Below are positions 55,818 through 64,000 of a stretch of DNA of 64,000 nt, one piece after another. The stretch lies in assembly GCF_014698115.1 (NCBI RefSeq), contig NZ_JACJSJ010000009.1:62001-126000 (forward strand), given 5' to 3'. The notes beneath the pieces were generated by a model. That model saw only the letters and a list, made by a program, of their open reading frames with translations, did no database searches and was not told the DNA's origin. The stretch is from Nostoc sp. FACHB-973 (GTDB taxonomy: Bacteria; Cyanobacteriota; Cyanobacteriia; Cyanobacteriales; Nostocaceae). The position numbers were made by a program, and so were the translations under genes. Positions within the stretch are counted from its first letter, which is position 1. Each line of letters begins with the position of its first letter.

Positions 55818-55895
55818 CTAGAACAGGAAGCTGAAAAAGCAGAACCTTTGGCAGCAAAATTGCGGGAGTTAAATATCGACCGAGATCAAATTTAG
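55818..55895 (+). pseudogene. remnant of a Uma2 (DUF820) gene, C-terminal tail only
   Basis: Starting 2 bp after the BT1 gene stop, the frame reads 'LEQEAEKAEPLAAKLRELNI' then 'DRDQI' and stop. This closely matches the C-terminal tail of the Uma2 gene at 37128 ('ERLAAKLRELNIDPDII'). There is no start codon and no upstream nuclease domain, so it is a decayed or transposed fragment. Confidence 0.75.
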
Positions 55896-56885
55896 ACTAC
55901 TGCGATCGCTACTAAATCAACAAATATAAATTCTTTTCTGGTAAAAAGCCCCTAGTAACTTTTCGAGTTGAGGGCGAGTTTTTTCACGCAATCAAATAGG
56001 AATTATATAGTATCAGCTTATATATCTATATATATATGATGATATAATTTTATATTCCTGTACTGATAATTTTACTATTTTATTTATACACGAAAAAGCG
56101 CTCGAGAGTTTTGCTCACCCAAGCGCTTCCCCGTATAACTTTGTACCAACTCACTAGTTTGATGCAACATTTGTAATCTGCAATACCCCCTTAGGAAGGA
56201 GGATTGCGGGGATAACTTGTGACAAACATGTGGTGAAATGGTATCACTCCTTGCACTAACTAAGAATATCTCTTGTGCGTTCAAACCAAGGTTCTGGTGA
56301 GTGACACTTTATCAACTGACACTAGTTAAAAACGACTCACTGTGAAGAGTAGCTGAAAATACCAAGCAATCATGTAGCAAATTTATAAATATACTATAAA
56401 AACTGATAATTTATTGCCCATCGCCTCAGGTAGAGTGCAAATAAAATACTTCAACTTCTGCGGCAAATGTACTGTAAAAGATCAGTAGGGAATGATCAAG
56501 GATGAGGATTAGGGACTAGGGACTGGGGACTGGGGACTGGGGACTGGGGACTGGGAAATAATTCTTTTAACTACTAATACCCAGCACCCAGTATCCAGTA
56601 CCCAATCCCGATAATTTTTGAATACTGAATCGACGTTCTAGGTATGTGGTAAGATTATTTCCCTAGAACAGAGGTATTATCTAAGTTGAAGTCTCATGTA
56701 AATAAATTGCAAAGGTCAAGCTGACCGTTGATTAACTCCCGCGATACTTTGACTATAAACTTGAAAAATACACAATAAGACTGGTGACAAACTGAGTGTG
56801 ATTTGTAGAGAAATATCTAGAATTTGCTACCAGACTTAACCAACTTCCGAAAATTTTGACTCTTATTTGACTTTAGGATAGACAC
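55896..56885. other. 990-bp non-coding region
   Basis: Includes an AT-rich TATATA tract near 56020-56040, a GGGGACT tandem array (56510-56560) with complementary CCCAGTACCC sequence after it, and the aminotransferase promoter. A 66-codon minus-strand frame at 56084-56284 is not convincing. Confidence 0.5.
56510..56610. repeat. GGGGACT heptamer tandem array with inverted partner
   Basis: Five consecutive GGGGACT copies follow TTAGGGACTAGGGACT. After 30 bp come CCCAGCACCCAGTATCCAGT-type units that can pair with them. Confidence 0.8.
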
Positions 56886-58037
56886 ATGAACGATAAGCTG
56901 ATGCTGATGATTCCTGGTCCAACCCCAGTACCAGAAGCTGCCTTGCTGGCATTGGCCAAGCATCCGATTGGACACCGGACTAGTGAATTTAGCAACATCT
57001 TGGGAGAAGTGACGGAAAACCTCAAGTGGCTGCACCAAACTCAAAGTGATGTGCTGATGCTGAATGTCAGTGGTACGGGTGCTGTAGAAGCTGGCATAAT
57101 TAATTTTCTCTCTCCAGGCGATCGCATTTTAGTTGGTTCTAACGGCAAATTTGGCGAACGTTGGGTAGAAATCGGTCAAGCCTACGGTTTGAATGTAGAA
57201 GAAGTTAAGGTTGAATGGGGAAAACCTTTAGATCCAGAAGTATTTGCCCAAAAACTCCAAGCAGATACCCAAAAGGAAATCAAGGCTGTCATCATCACCC
57301 ACAGCGAAACCTCGACGGGTGTACTAAATGACCTAGAAAGCATCAACCGCCATGTCAAAGAACACGGTGAAGCTTTAATTATCGTTGATGCTGTGACTAG
57401 CTTGGGTGCGTTCAATTTACCCGTGGATGCTTGGGGCTTGGATGTAGTCGCCTCTGGTTCCCAGAAAGGTTATATGATCCCACCCGGATTGGGTTTTGTC
57501 TCTGTTAGCCCCAAAGCTTGGGAAGCTTATAAAACCGCAAAATTACCGAAATATTATCTCGATTTAGGCAAATATCGGAAATCGGCAGCCAAAAATACAA
57601 CTCCATTTACTCCTCCTGTGAACATGATCGTAGCGCTGCACACCACGTTGCGAATCATGAAAGAAGAAGGCTTAGAGTCAATATTTACTAGACACGAACG
57701 GCTGAAAAATGCTACCCGCGCTGCCATTAAAGGATTGAACTTACCCCTGTTTGCAGCAGACAGTCACGCTAGTCCAGCGATTACATCTGTAGCGCCACAG
57801 GGAATTGAATCGGATAAGATTCGGTCATTGATGAAAAAGCGCTTTGATATTGCTTTAGCAGGCGGTCAAGACCATCTGAGCAATAAAATTTTCCGCATAG
57901 GTCACTTGGGTTTTGTGAGCGATCGCGATATCCTCAGCTGCATAGCATCCTTAGAAGTTACCTTAAGAGAACTTGGCTATGAAGACTTCGCCCCTGGAGG
58001 TGGTGTCGCAGCAGCAGCTAAAGTCTTTACAGAATAG
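56886..58037 (+). CDS. alanine-glyoxylate / serine-pyruvate aminotransferase family protein
   Basis: A 383-residue class V PLP-dependent aminotransferase. Visible are 'MIPGPTPVPEAALLALAKHP', 'VLMLNVSGTGAVEAGIINFL', 'THSETSTGVLND', 'IIVDAVTSLGAFNLPVDAWG' and the PLP lysine in 'DVVASGSQKGYMIPPGLGF'. In cyanobacteria this enzyme, historically named soluble hydrogenase small subunit, is expected to transaminate glyoxylate in photorespiration. It is cytosolic and monocistronic, with a strong terminator 70 bp downstream. Confidence 0.93.
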   Translation: MNDKLMLMIPGPTPVPEAALLALAKHPIGHRTSEFSNILGEVTENLKWLHQTQSDVLMLNVSGTGAVEAGIINFLSPGDRILVGSNGKFGERWVEIGQAYGLNVEEVKVEWGKPLDPEVFAQKLQADTQKEIKAVIITHSETSTGVLNDLESINRHVKEHGEALIIVDAVTSLGAFNLPVDAWGLDVVASGSQKGYMIPPGLGFVSVSPKAWEAYKTAKLPKYYLDLGKYRKSAAKNTTPFTPPVNMIVALHTTLRIMKEEGLESIFTRHERLKNATRAAIKGLNLPLFAADSHASPAITSVAPQGIESDKIRSLMKKRFDIALAGGQDHLSNKIFRIGHLGFVSDRDILSCIASLEVTLRELGYEDFAPGGGVAAAAKVFTE

Positions 58038-58105
58038 TCATTAGTTATTAGTCATTGGTTATTGTTAACTAACAAAGGACAAATGACGAAGGACAAAGGA
58101 CAAAT
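58038..58105. repeat. TAGTCATTAGTTATT / AAAGGACAAATGACG repeat
   Basis: Another member of the CATTGGT/AGGACAAATGAC family, beginning at the aminotransferase stop codon. Confidence 0.65.
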
Positions 58106-58106
58106 T

Positions 58107-58140
58107 AAAAGAGCGAGTAGAATTATCAACTCGCTCTTTT
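58107..58140 (+). terminator. intrinsic terminator of the aminotransferase gene
   Basis: Perfect 12-bp arms AAAAGAGCGAGT and ACTCGCTCTTTT with a 10-nt loop; the right arm ends in a T-run. Confidence 0.85.
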
Positions 58141-58340
58141 GATTTGTATGTAAATGAGTAAAAACCGCTAGAGACAATTTCCCCATATATCAACCTTTGG
58201 ATAAGTTAGAGTGAATATGATATGCCTCAATTCTTTTGAATGAGCTACTCATCAACTACCCTCACTTTAATTTATATCCAGTTAATAACCAACAAGCTAG
58301 CACGATCGCCTTTCCTCCTTTTGAATTTTAAATTCCCTAA

Positions 58341-58532
58341 TTATGCCGTCTCTAACCAATCATAAATTTGCTCTAACTGCTCTAGAGTAATCAAGCCATA
58401 CTGCCAAAGAATCATTGGCAAAGGACCTGGATCTTGCTCCCGATGACGAAGCGCCACCGCTAGTGAAGCTGTGGAAATTGCCAAATCTTCTTGCAAAAAA
58501 TTAATAAGTCGAGAATATTTTGATGGTGACAT
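58341..58532 (-). CDS. DUF2949 family small protein
   Basis: A 63-residue protein from ATG 58532, chosen because a strong AGGAGGTG lies 7 nt before it. A longer frame to 58568 would put that site inside the coding region. 'LINFLQEDLAISTASLAVAL' and 'PLPMILWQYGLITLEQLEQI' followed by 'YDWLE' match DUF2949, a cyanobacterial family of unknown function. It is probably soluble and helical. Confidence 0.85.
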   Translation of the reverse strand: MSPSKYSRLINFLQEDLAISTASLAVALRHREQDPGPLPMILWQYGLITLEQLEQIYDWLETA

Positions 58533-59048
58533 TTGTATTTCACCTCCTGGTGCAGAGTGTATTGTCATATATCAGTTCACCATTACTTGCTAGCTAGTAG
58601 CCAATATTTCATGTGTCACTGTACCGTTATCAACCATACAGCTAGACCCAGTTTTCTTGGTCTACCTAAAAACAGGCTTCTCATAGAGGGTCTAGGAAAT
58701 AAAAATTTTTCTACGAATCATCTGCTCGAATTTCAAGCAGTATTATTACCTATTTAAATTGACTCCATCTTATTTACTTCTGTGCTTTAGTTTATTACAC
58801 ATGTAGTAACAAAGATTCCATAGCCTATACTCACCTATGGGCGACTATTTACACTTACGCCTAAGGGAATATTTTTGCGACCAAACCTTAAAACTGCGAT
58901 TTCAGCTTGAAGACCGTAGGACTTTACATTATTACCACAGTTTTTAAATAGTAGCCTCATAACTGACTGTTTTACCACATAAAGTGACATTTTTTACAAA
59001 AAAAACATAGATTTTGATAACTTTAGCTCTAAAAAAAGCACCAGAGTC
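58533..59048. other. 516-bp region between DUF2949 and DUF192 genes
   Basis: Upstream region of the DUF2949 gene. It is AT-rich, and I see no gene, repeat or RNA in it. Confidence 0.5.
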
Positions 59049-59555
59049 TCAAAACTCAATTTTGATAGTATCGCCGACTTTTAAATTTAACTCGGCAGCT
59101 CGTCCAGACCGAAGTTCAATCACCTTGTCAATTAGTGTACTTGGACCATAGGTGGGACAAGGCTCATTAGCACAAGGGGGCGCACCAGCTTGAATATATT
59201 TAACTACACCATTTTGTAGAAATACCATATCCAAAGCCACAGGTACATTCTTCATCCAAAAACTGACTGGTTGCGCTGAAGGGAACCCAAACAACATTCC
59301 TCGGTCATCTGGCAAAGCTGGTCGATACATCAAACCCATTGCTTGCTGTTGTGGCGTCTTTGCCACTTCCAGCTGAATCGTTGTGCCATTGGGAACAATG
59401 GCTTTAGCAGAAATTGGTAGTTTTTGACCTAAATTTTCTGGTGCTGGAGTTTCAGAACCAGATGTGGGGGACGAAGGTATAGCTGTTGTTGGCATAGAAC
59501 AACCCATCAGCAAGATACCTAGCAATATTGAGAGCAAGCTTAGCCAACGAGTCAT
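59049..59555 (-). CDS. DUF192 family lipoprotein
   Basis: A 168-residue exported protein. The N-terminus is a lipoprotein signal with lipobox 'LLMGCS' (Cys 19), then a Pro/Ser/Thr linker. The DUF192 domain covers about 50-168: 'TPQQQAMGLMYRPALPDDRG', 'MLFGFPSAQPVSFWMKNVPV', 'ALDMVFLQNGVVKYI' and a final 'AELNLKVGDTIKIEF'. The cysteines in 'PPCANEPCPTYGP' may form a disulfide. DUF192 proteins have no established activity. It is likely attached to a membrane on the periplasmic side. Confidence 0.88.
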   Translation of the reverse strand: MTRWLSLLSILLGILLMGCSMPTTAIPSSPTSGSETPAPENLGQKLPISAKAIVPNGTTIQLEVAKTPQQQAMGLMYRPALPDDRGMLFGFPSAQPVSFWMKNVPVALDMVFLQNGVVKYIQAGAPPCANEPCPTYGPSTLIDKVIELRSGRAAELNLKVGDTIKIEF

Positions 59556-59672
59556 ATAGTTTTTTGATTCTGTAATTTAGATTTCAATTTTACAGAATTT
59601 ACACGATTTTGGATTTTAGATTTTAGATTTTGGATTAGGAATTGCTTTAGTGCATTTGACTTCACGGCGGTA

Positions 59673-60359
59673 CTAGGATTCTCTCAAAACGTACCCGACG
59701 CCGCGCACCGTTTGTATGAGGCGCTTTTGACCTTCATCTTCGATTTTCAAGCGTAAGTAGCGAATGTATACTTCAATTACATTCGATTCACCCAGAAAGT
59801 CGTAACCCCAAACATTTTCTAGAATTTGTTCGCGGGTTAACACCTCACGGGGATGTTCCATTAAGAATTTTAATAGTTCAAATTCCTTCATTGTCAAGTC
59901 AATTGCCCGTCCGTTGTGTATTGCACGGCGAGTTGCTATGTCTAAAATTAGATCCCCAAAGCGTAATTGCTCCGTGGTATCCACATCGGGTTTTAAGTAG
60001 AGGCGAATTAACTTCAAAAAGTCTTCTGAGCGGTAAGGCTTGAGGATGTAGTCATCAGCTCCAGCTTCTAGACAGGCTACACGATCGTCAACTGTATCCC
60101 TTGCCATTAAAATCAACACAGGCGATCGCATACCAGTGCTTCTCAGATTTTTGCACAATGAGAGTCCTGATTCTCCTGCGAGCATCCGGTCTAAAACAAT
60201 TAAAGCAGGCTGGCGATCGCGGCAGTGTTGCAACCCACTAGTCGCATCATGAGCCAAAATTGATTCATAGCCGGCTTCTTGCAAATCGCAAGCAAGCTGA
60301 TTTGCTAGGTTCTCATCGGTCTCAATCACCAAAACACAGGGACTTTGAGCAACTGTCAT
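59673..60359 (-). CDS. nblR: OmpR-family response regulator, NblR type
   Basis: A 228-residue regulator with receiver (1-120) and winged-helix DNA-binding (about 130-228) domains. The phospho-acceptor position is D57 in 'ALIVLDRMLAGESGL' and the conserved lysine is K107 ('YILKPYR'). The acidic pocket is incomplete: 'VLVIETDENLA' has Thr where the second acidic residue usually is. The output domain shows 'LTMKEFELLKFLMEHPREVL' and 'NVIEVYIRYLRLKIEDEGQK'. It resembles NblR, the atypical regulator of phycobilisome bleaching and stress survival, which works without classical phosphorylation. nblA, an NblR-linked target in Synechococcus, is also in the window. Confidence 0.75.
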   Translation of the reverse strand: MTVAQSPCVLVIETDENLANQLACDLQEAGYESILAHDATSGLQHCRDRQPALIVLDRMLAGESGLSLCKNLRSTGMRSPVLILMARDTVDDRVACLEAGADDYILKPYRSEDFLKLIRLYLKPDVDTTEQLRFGDLILDIATRRAIHNGRAIDLTMKEFELLKFLMEHPREVLTREQILENVWGYDFLGESNVIEVYIRYLRLKIEDEGQKRLIQTVRGVGYVLRES

Positions 60360-60810
60360 AACAATTTGGGATATTGGATTTGGAATTGTAAAGACGTTCT
60401 CAAAAAAGTCTTTACATCAGTTAAAAGTGCAATTACGAGTTTGTAGTAATGGAAAAATCCTGATTTGACGCATTACTTAAGATGTTTTAGCACGTTCGTC
60501 AGAATTCAGGAGTCAGGATAACTGATGATAAATGAATATACCAATCATACTAAACTCGTTAGAAATTCTGACTTGTGAACCGCAGTTGCTCTTTATGCGA
60601 ACCAAAAACACCCCACTGCCTCTTCCTGGGTGTTGAATTCTGACACACGTTCAGGTATGAACCATCTAATTCTCAAATGCAATCTTAATAACTAACTCCA
60701 AATACCATTCCTACACAAGTAATTCTGGAAGGAAATCACCAAATTGGGCATTAGGTATGGGGCATGGGGCAGAGGATAATAATTAATAACCAATGCCCAA
60801 TTCCCAATAA
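60360..60810. other. 450-bp region between nblR and nadK
   Basis: Contains GGGCATTAGGTATGGGGCAT and complementary ACCAATGCCCAATTCCC repeats at about 60747-60820. The nblR promoter should lie at the left. No gene is seen. Confidence 0.5.
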
Positions 60811-61752
60811 CTACGGTAATTCTACGGAAGTTGGTTTGGCGATATGTGGCAAACCCCAACCTAATTTTTCTCGCAAAATTCGGAAAAACTCTGGCGGTTG
60901 CAGGCGAATAAATCGGACAGTATATTGCGATCGCTCTATATATACTCTATCCTCTGGTAGTACATAACACCCCCCATTCCCGTCCACCACCATCACCAGC
61001 CGAGGAATATTGACTGGGTAGATGTTGACCGATTCTGTGTCTGGAAAAACCAATGCTCTAGAAGCTAGGGAATGTGGGCAAATGGGCACTAGCTGTAGAG
61101 CAGGTACGCCAGGAGTCACCACTGGGCCGCCAGCACTTAATGAATAAGCTGTGGAACCAGTCGGTGTAGAAACAATCACACCATCGGCTGCAATATCCAC
61201 TGGCGCATGACGCCCTATGGCAATTTCAAAATGGCACATAGAGGTCAAAGGTTCCCGATGCAGCACCATTTCATTTAAGCAGAGAGCTTCCCACAATACT
61301 GAATCCCCCCGAAACACTTTGACGGTGAGCATGGCTCGTTCTTCAATTTCATACTCACCCGCCATCGCCTGCTCTATTGCTTGGGGCAATTGATTGAGGA
61401 AAGTTTCCGTCAAAAATCCCATATGGCCGGTATTCACTGTTAACAGTGGGATACCACAGGGTGCTACCTGACGAGATGCTGCTAAAACAGTGCCATCTCC
61501 TCCTAACACCACTGCAAATTTCATATCTGAGTCAAAACCAGGCGGTGTCAGGCCGTCTAAGGGGGTATGGCACACAGGACTCTCAGGGTTAGAGTAGCCC
61601 AATATGCCACCGATACTCGATGTTACACAAACATGCCAACCGGCAGCGGTTAGCTTGTCTTTTAACTCGATAGCGACACGACCCGCTATCGGTTTTACGT
61701 CATTGTAGATAATGCCTGCTTTCGGCACACTCAAATATCCAAGTTTAGGCAA
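60811..61752 (-). CDS. nadK: NAD(+) kinase
   Basis: A 313-residue kinase that phosphorylates NAD+ to NADP+, essential for photosynthetic electron transport. The catalytic '[14 protein letters not shown]' motif lies near 86, '[13 protein letters not shown]' near 110 and '[20 protein letters not shown]' near 200. Length and motifs match one of the two NAD kinases usual in cyanobacteria. It is cytosolic. ycf39 lies 140 bp upstream on the same strand, so joint transcription is possible. Confidence 0.95.
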   Translation of the reverse strand: MPKLGYLSVPKAGIIYNDVKPIAGRVAIELKDKLTAAGWHVCVTSSIGGILGYSNPESPVCHTPLDGLTPPGFDSDMKFAVVLGGDGTVLAASRQVAPCGIPLLTVNTGHMGFLTETFLNQLPQAIEQAMAGEYEIEERAMLTVKVFRGDSVLWEALCLNEMVLHREPLTSMCHFEIAIGRHAPVDIAADGVIVSTPTGSTAYSLSAGGPVVTPGVPALQLVPICPHSLASRALVFPDTESVNIYPVNIPRLVMVVDGNGGCYVLPEDRVYIERSQYTVRFIRLQPPEFFRILREKLGWGLPHIAKPTSVELP

Positions 61753-61893
61753 TGCTCTGTATTATGTAATCGTTACACATTTTTGACCATGTAGTCATTA
61801 ATTTAGCTAAATCCGGCAGAAGGTTGGGCTGTACCGCAAGTGGTCAGCACTGGGTAGTTCACAGTCAAATGCCTGGATTTGGCAGTCTAATGG

Positions 61894-62892
61894 CTATTGG
61901 CTATTGGCTTTTGAAGATTGTTTAAAAGGAGTTTTTTTAGATTTCTGTTTTTTGTTTTTATTTTTTTCGTAGTCTAACTCTTTAAGCTTCTTCATAATTC
62001 GGCTGAAGTACTCTTGTAGATAGCTTTCTAGAGTTGTGGTTTGTTCTCGATCTAAGCCAAACACTGTGTAAACTTCATCCATTGAAGCATTTAACTGTTT
62101 ACCACTAGCCAATACTTCTGTAAACGCCAGTCTGTCGGCGATGTTCCATCCCCACTGGAAGAAGCGCATTAAGCCCCGCACAGCACGGAGTAAGTTTATT
62201 GGCATTCGTGTGACTCTGGCTTCTTTTCCAGATAAGCGTTCGCACAGGTTAATGATTTCTTCTGCACTCCATGCACGAGTACCTACTACGGGAAAAGCTT
62301 GGTTTTCTGTTTCTGGTACACTCAAGGCGCGGATAGCAAATTTAGCGATGTCCTGGGTGTCCATGTAGGCGATGGGAGAAGATTGACCAGTTACCCAAAC
62401 TGGCTGTGCTTCCAAAATGGGAATCCCGTATTGACCGATTAACCCTTGCATAAAACCAGCTAACCGCAAGATGGTGTAATTCAAGCCAGATTCAATCAAG
62501 AAGAGTTCTGTACACCGCTTAATTTCCATCAGCGGCACTTCTGGGTATTTATCGGCATCTAAAATCGAGAAGAAGATAAAACGCTCTACACCTGCTGCCT
62601 TTGCGGCTTGAATTAATGCTACTTTTCCGTCCCAGTCCACTTGTTTGATACTTTGTGAATCTGTAGCGCGAGATGTTGAGGCATCAATGACTTGGGTTAC
62701 CCCTTCTAATGCTTCTGCTAAGGTGTCCGGGTAACGCAAACTTCCCGATACAAGCTCCGCACCCCATTCTTTAAGAAAAGCTGCTTTTTTAGTGCTGCGG
62801 ACAAGACAGCGTACTTTATATCCCTCATCGATAGCACGACGAGCCACTTGTCTTCCTAAGGTGCCAGTGGCACCGACGATTAATAATGTCAT
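61894..62892 (-). CDS. ycf39: photosystem II assembly factor Ycf39 (atypical SDR)
   Basis: A 332-residue NmrA-like atypical short-chain dehydrogenase. The N-terminal nucleotide-binding motif is 'LLIVGATGTLGRQVARRAID'. Segments 'RFIFFSILDADKYPEVPLME' and 'YTILRLAGFMQGLIGQYGIP' match Ycf39, which with high-light-inducible proteins helps deliver chlorophyll to new D1 in photosystem II repair. The C-terminal 30 residues are lysine-rich ('KNKNKKQKSKKTPFKQSS') and not typical of the core family. It starts about 250 bp downstream of petM on the same strand. Confidence 0.92.
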   Translation of the reverse strand: MTLLIVGATGTLGRQVARRAIDEGYKVRCLVRSTKKAAFLKEWGAELVSGSLRYPDTLAEALEGVTQVIDASTSRATDSQSIKQVDWDGKVALIQAAKAAGVERFIFFSILDADKYPEVPLMEIKRCTELFLIESGLNYTILRLAGFMQGLIGQYGIPILEAQPVWVTGQSSPIAYMDTQDIAKFAIRALSVPETENQAFPVVGTRAWSAEEIINLCERLSGKEARVTRMPINLLRAVRGLMRFFQWGWNIADRLAFTEVLASGKQLNASMDEVYTVFGLDREQTTTLESYLQEYFSRIMKKLKELDYEKNKNKKQKSKKTPFKQSSKANSQ

Positions 62893-63004
62893 GAGGGTTG
62901 TAATATATCTTAATGTTTTATGAAAAGAATCTTATCAGAATAACCTAATGCAAACAAAAGTTTACATCTTTTTCAGAAAATCAATTGAATTCGAGAAGCT
63001 CATG

Positions 63005-63040
63005 AAAAAGTTGCCGTCCGGTTAGCGGACAAGCTTTTTT
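63005..63040. terminator. bidirectional hairpin downstream of petM
   Basis: Arms GTCCG (63016-63020) and CGGAC (63026-63030) with loop GTTAG are flanked by AAAAAG on the left and CTTTTTT on the right. It therefore has a T-run on both strands. On the minus strand it would terminate petM before ycf39. Confidence 0.6.
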
Positions 63041-63059
63041 CTGAGTTAGCTGTGAAAAA

Positions 63060-63105
63060 GGGAGTGGGGAGTGGGGAGTGGGGAGTAGGGGAGATGATAG
63101 TAATT
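63060..63105. repeat. GGGGAGT repeat run
   Basis: Four GGGGAGT units followed by AGGGGAGATG, of the same family as elsewhere in the window. Confidence 0.7.
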
Positions 63106-63144
63106 CCTAACTCCTAGTAGACGCGATTAATCGCGTCTCTACTT

Positions 63145-63249
63145 CTATTCTTCTCCGCCTTGAATTTTCAGTAATAATGCGCCTAAGCCCCAGCCGACGA
63201 AGATTAAACTGAAGGACAATAGAGCTGCATTCAAAATTTCGGCGCCCAT
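63145..63249 (-). CDS. petM: cytochrome b6f complex subunit PetM
   Basis: A 34-residue protein ('[20 protein letters not shown]', then '[14 protein letters not shown]'). One hydrophobic helix spans the thylakoid membrane. Length and sequence match PetM, subunit 7 of the cytochrome b6f complex, which carries electrons from plastoquinol to plastocyanin or cytochrome c6. AAGGAG lies 10 nt before the ATG. The gene is easily overlooked because of its size. Confidence 0.96.
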   Translation of the reverse strand: MGAEILNAALLSFSLIFVGWGLGALLLKIQGGEE

Positions 63250-63394
63250 TGGTGTGATTCTCCTTATGCAAATTAGTTTGTTGAAACTAGGTCTGCCAGA
63301 AGCTATTCAATAGTTGCTGTGGCATTAGACCTGTGTAAATAATTCTAAACTAGTTTAGCAGGTAATCCCTACTGGTTTTGGAGGCAATCTCTAC

Positions 63395-63470
63395 TGTGGA
63401 GGGGGGATGAGGGGGATGAGGGAGATAAGGGAAATGAGGGAGATGAGGGAGTTCTGGAGGCAGGGGGAAA
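63395..63470. repeat. GGGGATGAGG / GGGAGATGAG purine repeat
   Basis: A purine-only direct repeat run (GATGAGGGGGATGAGGGAGA and variants) lies shortly before pdxA. Confidence 0.7.
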
Positions 63471-63491
63471 ATATAATTATGAGAAAATTTT

Positions 63492-64000
63492 ATGTATCAC
63501 AATAATCAAGAGAATTTAGTCAATTTTGGCAAAGGAAATCGTCCGCGTTTGGCGCTGACGGTGGGAGATCCGGCGGGAATTGGGCCAGAGGTGATTTTGA
63601 AAGCTTTAGCAGAGCCGGAAATTAGTAAAAAATATGACGTTACTTTGGTGGGTAACCGTGATTTGCTCGCACAGACTTATGAAGAACTGAATTTAGCTGA
63701 AAATTTAGCACCTTTGGCAAATCCAGATCGGTTTCCAGTAATTGATGTGGAATTGAAGGCAGAAATTAAAAGTCAAATTATTCCAGCAGTAGGTAATGCA
63801 GCCAGTGGGGCGGCTAGTTTTGCCTATATGGAATGTGCGATCGCCCAAACACTCGCTGGTAAATTTGATGGTATTGTCACAGGACCCATCGCTAAATCTG
63901 CTTGGAAAGCCGCAGGGTATAATTATCCAGGGCAAACGGAGCTGCTAGCAGAAAAGTCTGGTGTTAAGCGCTTTGGGATGTTATTTGTCGCGCGATCGCC
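63492..64000 (+). CDS. pdxA: 4-hydroxythreonine-4-phosphate dehydrogenase (3' part outside window)
   Basis: The first 169 residues of PdxA, starting at ATG 63492. The enzyme oxidises 4-phosphohydroxy-L-threonine in pyridoxal phosphate synthesis. Family motifs are 'LALTVGDPAGIGPEVILKAL' at about 19-38, 'VGNAASGAASFAYMECAI' and 'GIVTGPIAKSAWKAAG' followed by 'YPGQTELLAEKS'. The N-terminus has a 16-residue polar extension. The frame remains open at the window edge. Confidence 0.95.
   Translation, partial: MYHNNQENLVNFGKGNRPRLALTVGDPAGIGPEVILKALAEPEISKKYDVTLVGNRDLLAQTYEELNLAENLAPLANPDRFPVIDVELKAEIKSQIIPAVGNAASGAASFAYMECAIAQTLAGKFDGIVTGPIAKSAWKAAGYNYPGQTELLAEKSGVKRFGMLFVARS

Noticed and set aside
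56084..56284. 66-codon minus-strand frame
   Set aside because: No start signal or domain; surrounded by AT-rich non-coding DNA.

Overview
The window is chromosomal DNA from a filamentous, Nostoc-like cyanobacterium. Direct signs are PsbZ, PetM, Ycf39, NblA and an NblR-type regulator, the cyanobacterial PanC-Cmk fusion, very frequent HIP1 octamers (GCGATCGC), and the dispersed repeat families typical of Nostocales (GGGGAGT/GGGGACT runs, GGGCATT runs, CATTGGT/AGGACAAAT inverted pairs, TTTAGATTTTGGATT pairs and GCGTAGCC-type short repeats). Most of the window is housekeeping and photosynthesis-related chromosome. I see no phage, intact insertion sequence, CRISPR array or rRNA operon.

Layout. 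1-9.9 kb: the end of a cytochrome c peroxidase-like gene, sodB, panC-cmk, rlpA, glsA (start codon problematic), then a minus-strand run of a nucleotidyltransferase, a GNAT acetyltransferase and a DUF1838 protein. 10-12.1 kb: a 21-bp minisatellite, an AbrB-type membrane protein, two strong hairpins and a fatty-acid-hydroxylase-like protein. 12.1-18 kb: a gene-poor stretch with two oppositely oriented paralogous ribbon-helix-helix genes, followed by a 1180-residue STAND protein (HTH, NB-ARC, pentapeptide segment, 14 WD40 repeats). 18.2-21.1 kb: a two-gene unit of a ThDP enzyme and an unusual KAS III-like enzyme, probably specialised metabolism. 21.4-33.2 kb: HAD dehalogenase, DUF5895 protein, MltA, DUF4278 protein, a Ser/Thr kinase, PhoD, a ProA-like protein lacking the catalytic cysteine, tRNA-Gly(GCC), ribH and psbZ.

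33.7-46.7 kb: a DHH-CBS-tRNA nucleotidyltransferase fusion, two Uma2 proteins, a DUF433/DUF5615 toxin-antitoxin pair, a membrane Ser/Thr kinase, an ABC-F gene cut by a 21-bp repeat insertion, an ABC1/UbiB-type kinase followed directly by a PP2C phosphatase, and nblA. 47.2-64 kb: a third Ser/Thr kinase, a glycosyltransferase, anmK (with a repeat-derived insertion), a PEP-CTERM protein, a BT1-type transporter with a Uma2 remnant behind it, an alanine-glyoxylate-type aminotransferase, a DUF192 lipoprotein, nblR, nadK, ycf39, petM and the start of pdxA.

Common themes. Cell-wall turnover is represented by rlpA, mltA and anmK. Phosphosignalling has three Hanks-type kinases, an ABC1 kinase and a PP2C phosphatase. 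Nutrient-stress bleaching has nblA and nblR 13 kb apart. A second theme is repeat invasion: small repeats have entered at least four coding sequences, in frame in three and with stop codons in the ABC-F gene. The best candidates for something undescribed are the ThDP/KAS III pair, the ProA-like protein without its active-site cysteine, and the STAND protein region with its paired RHH genes.
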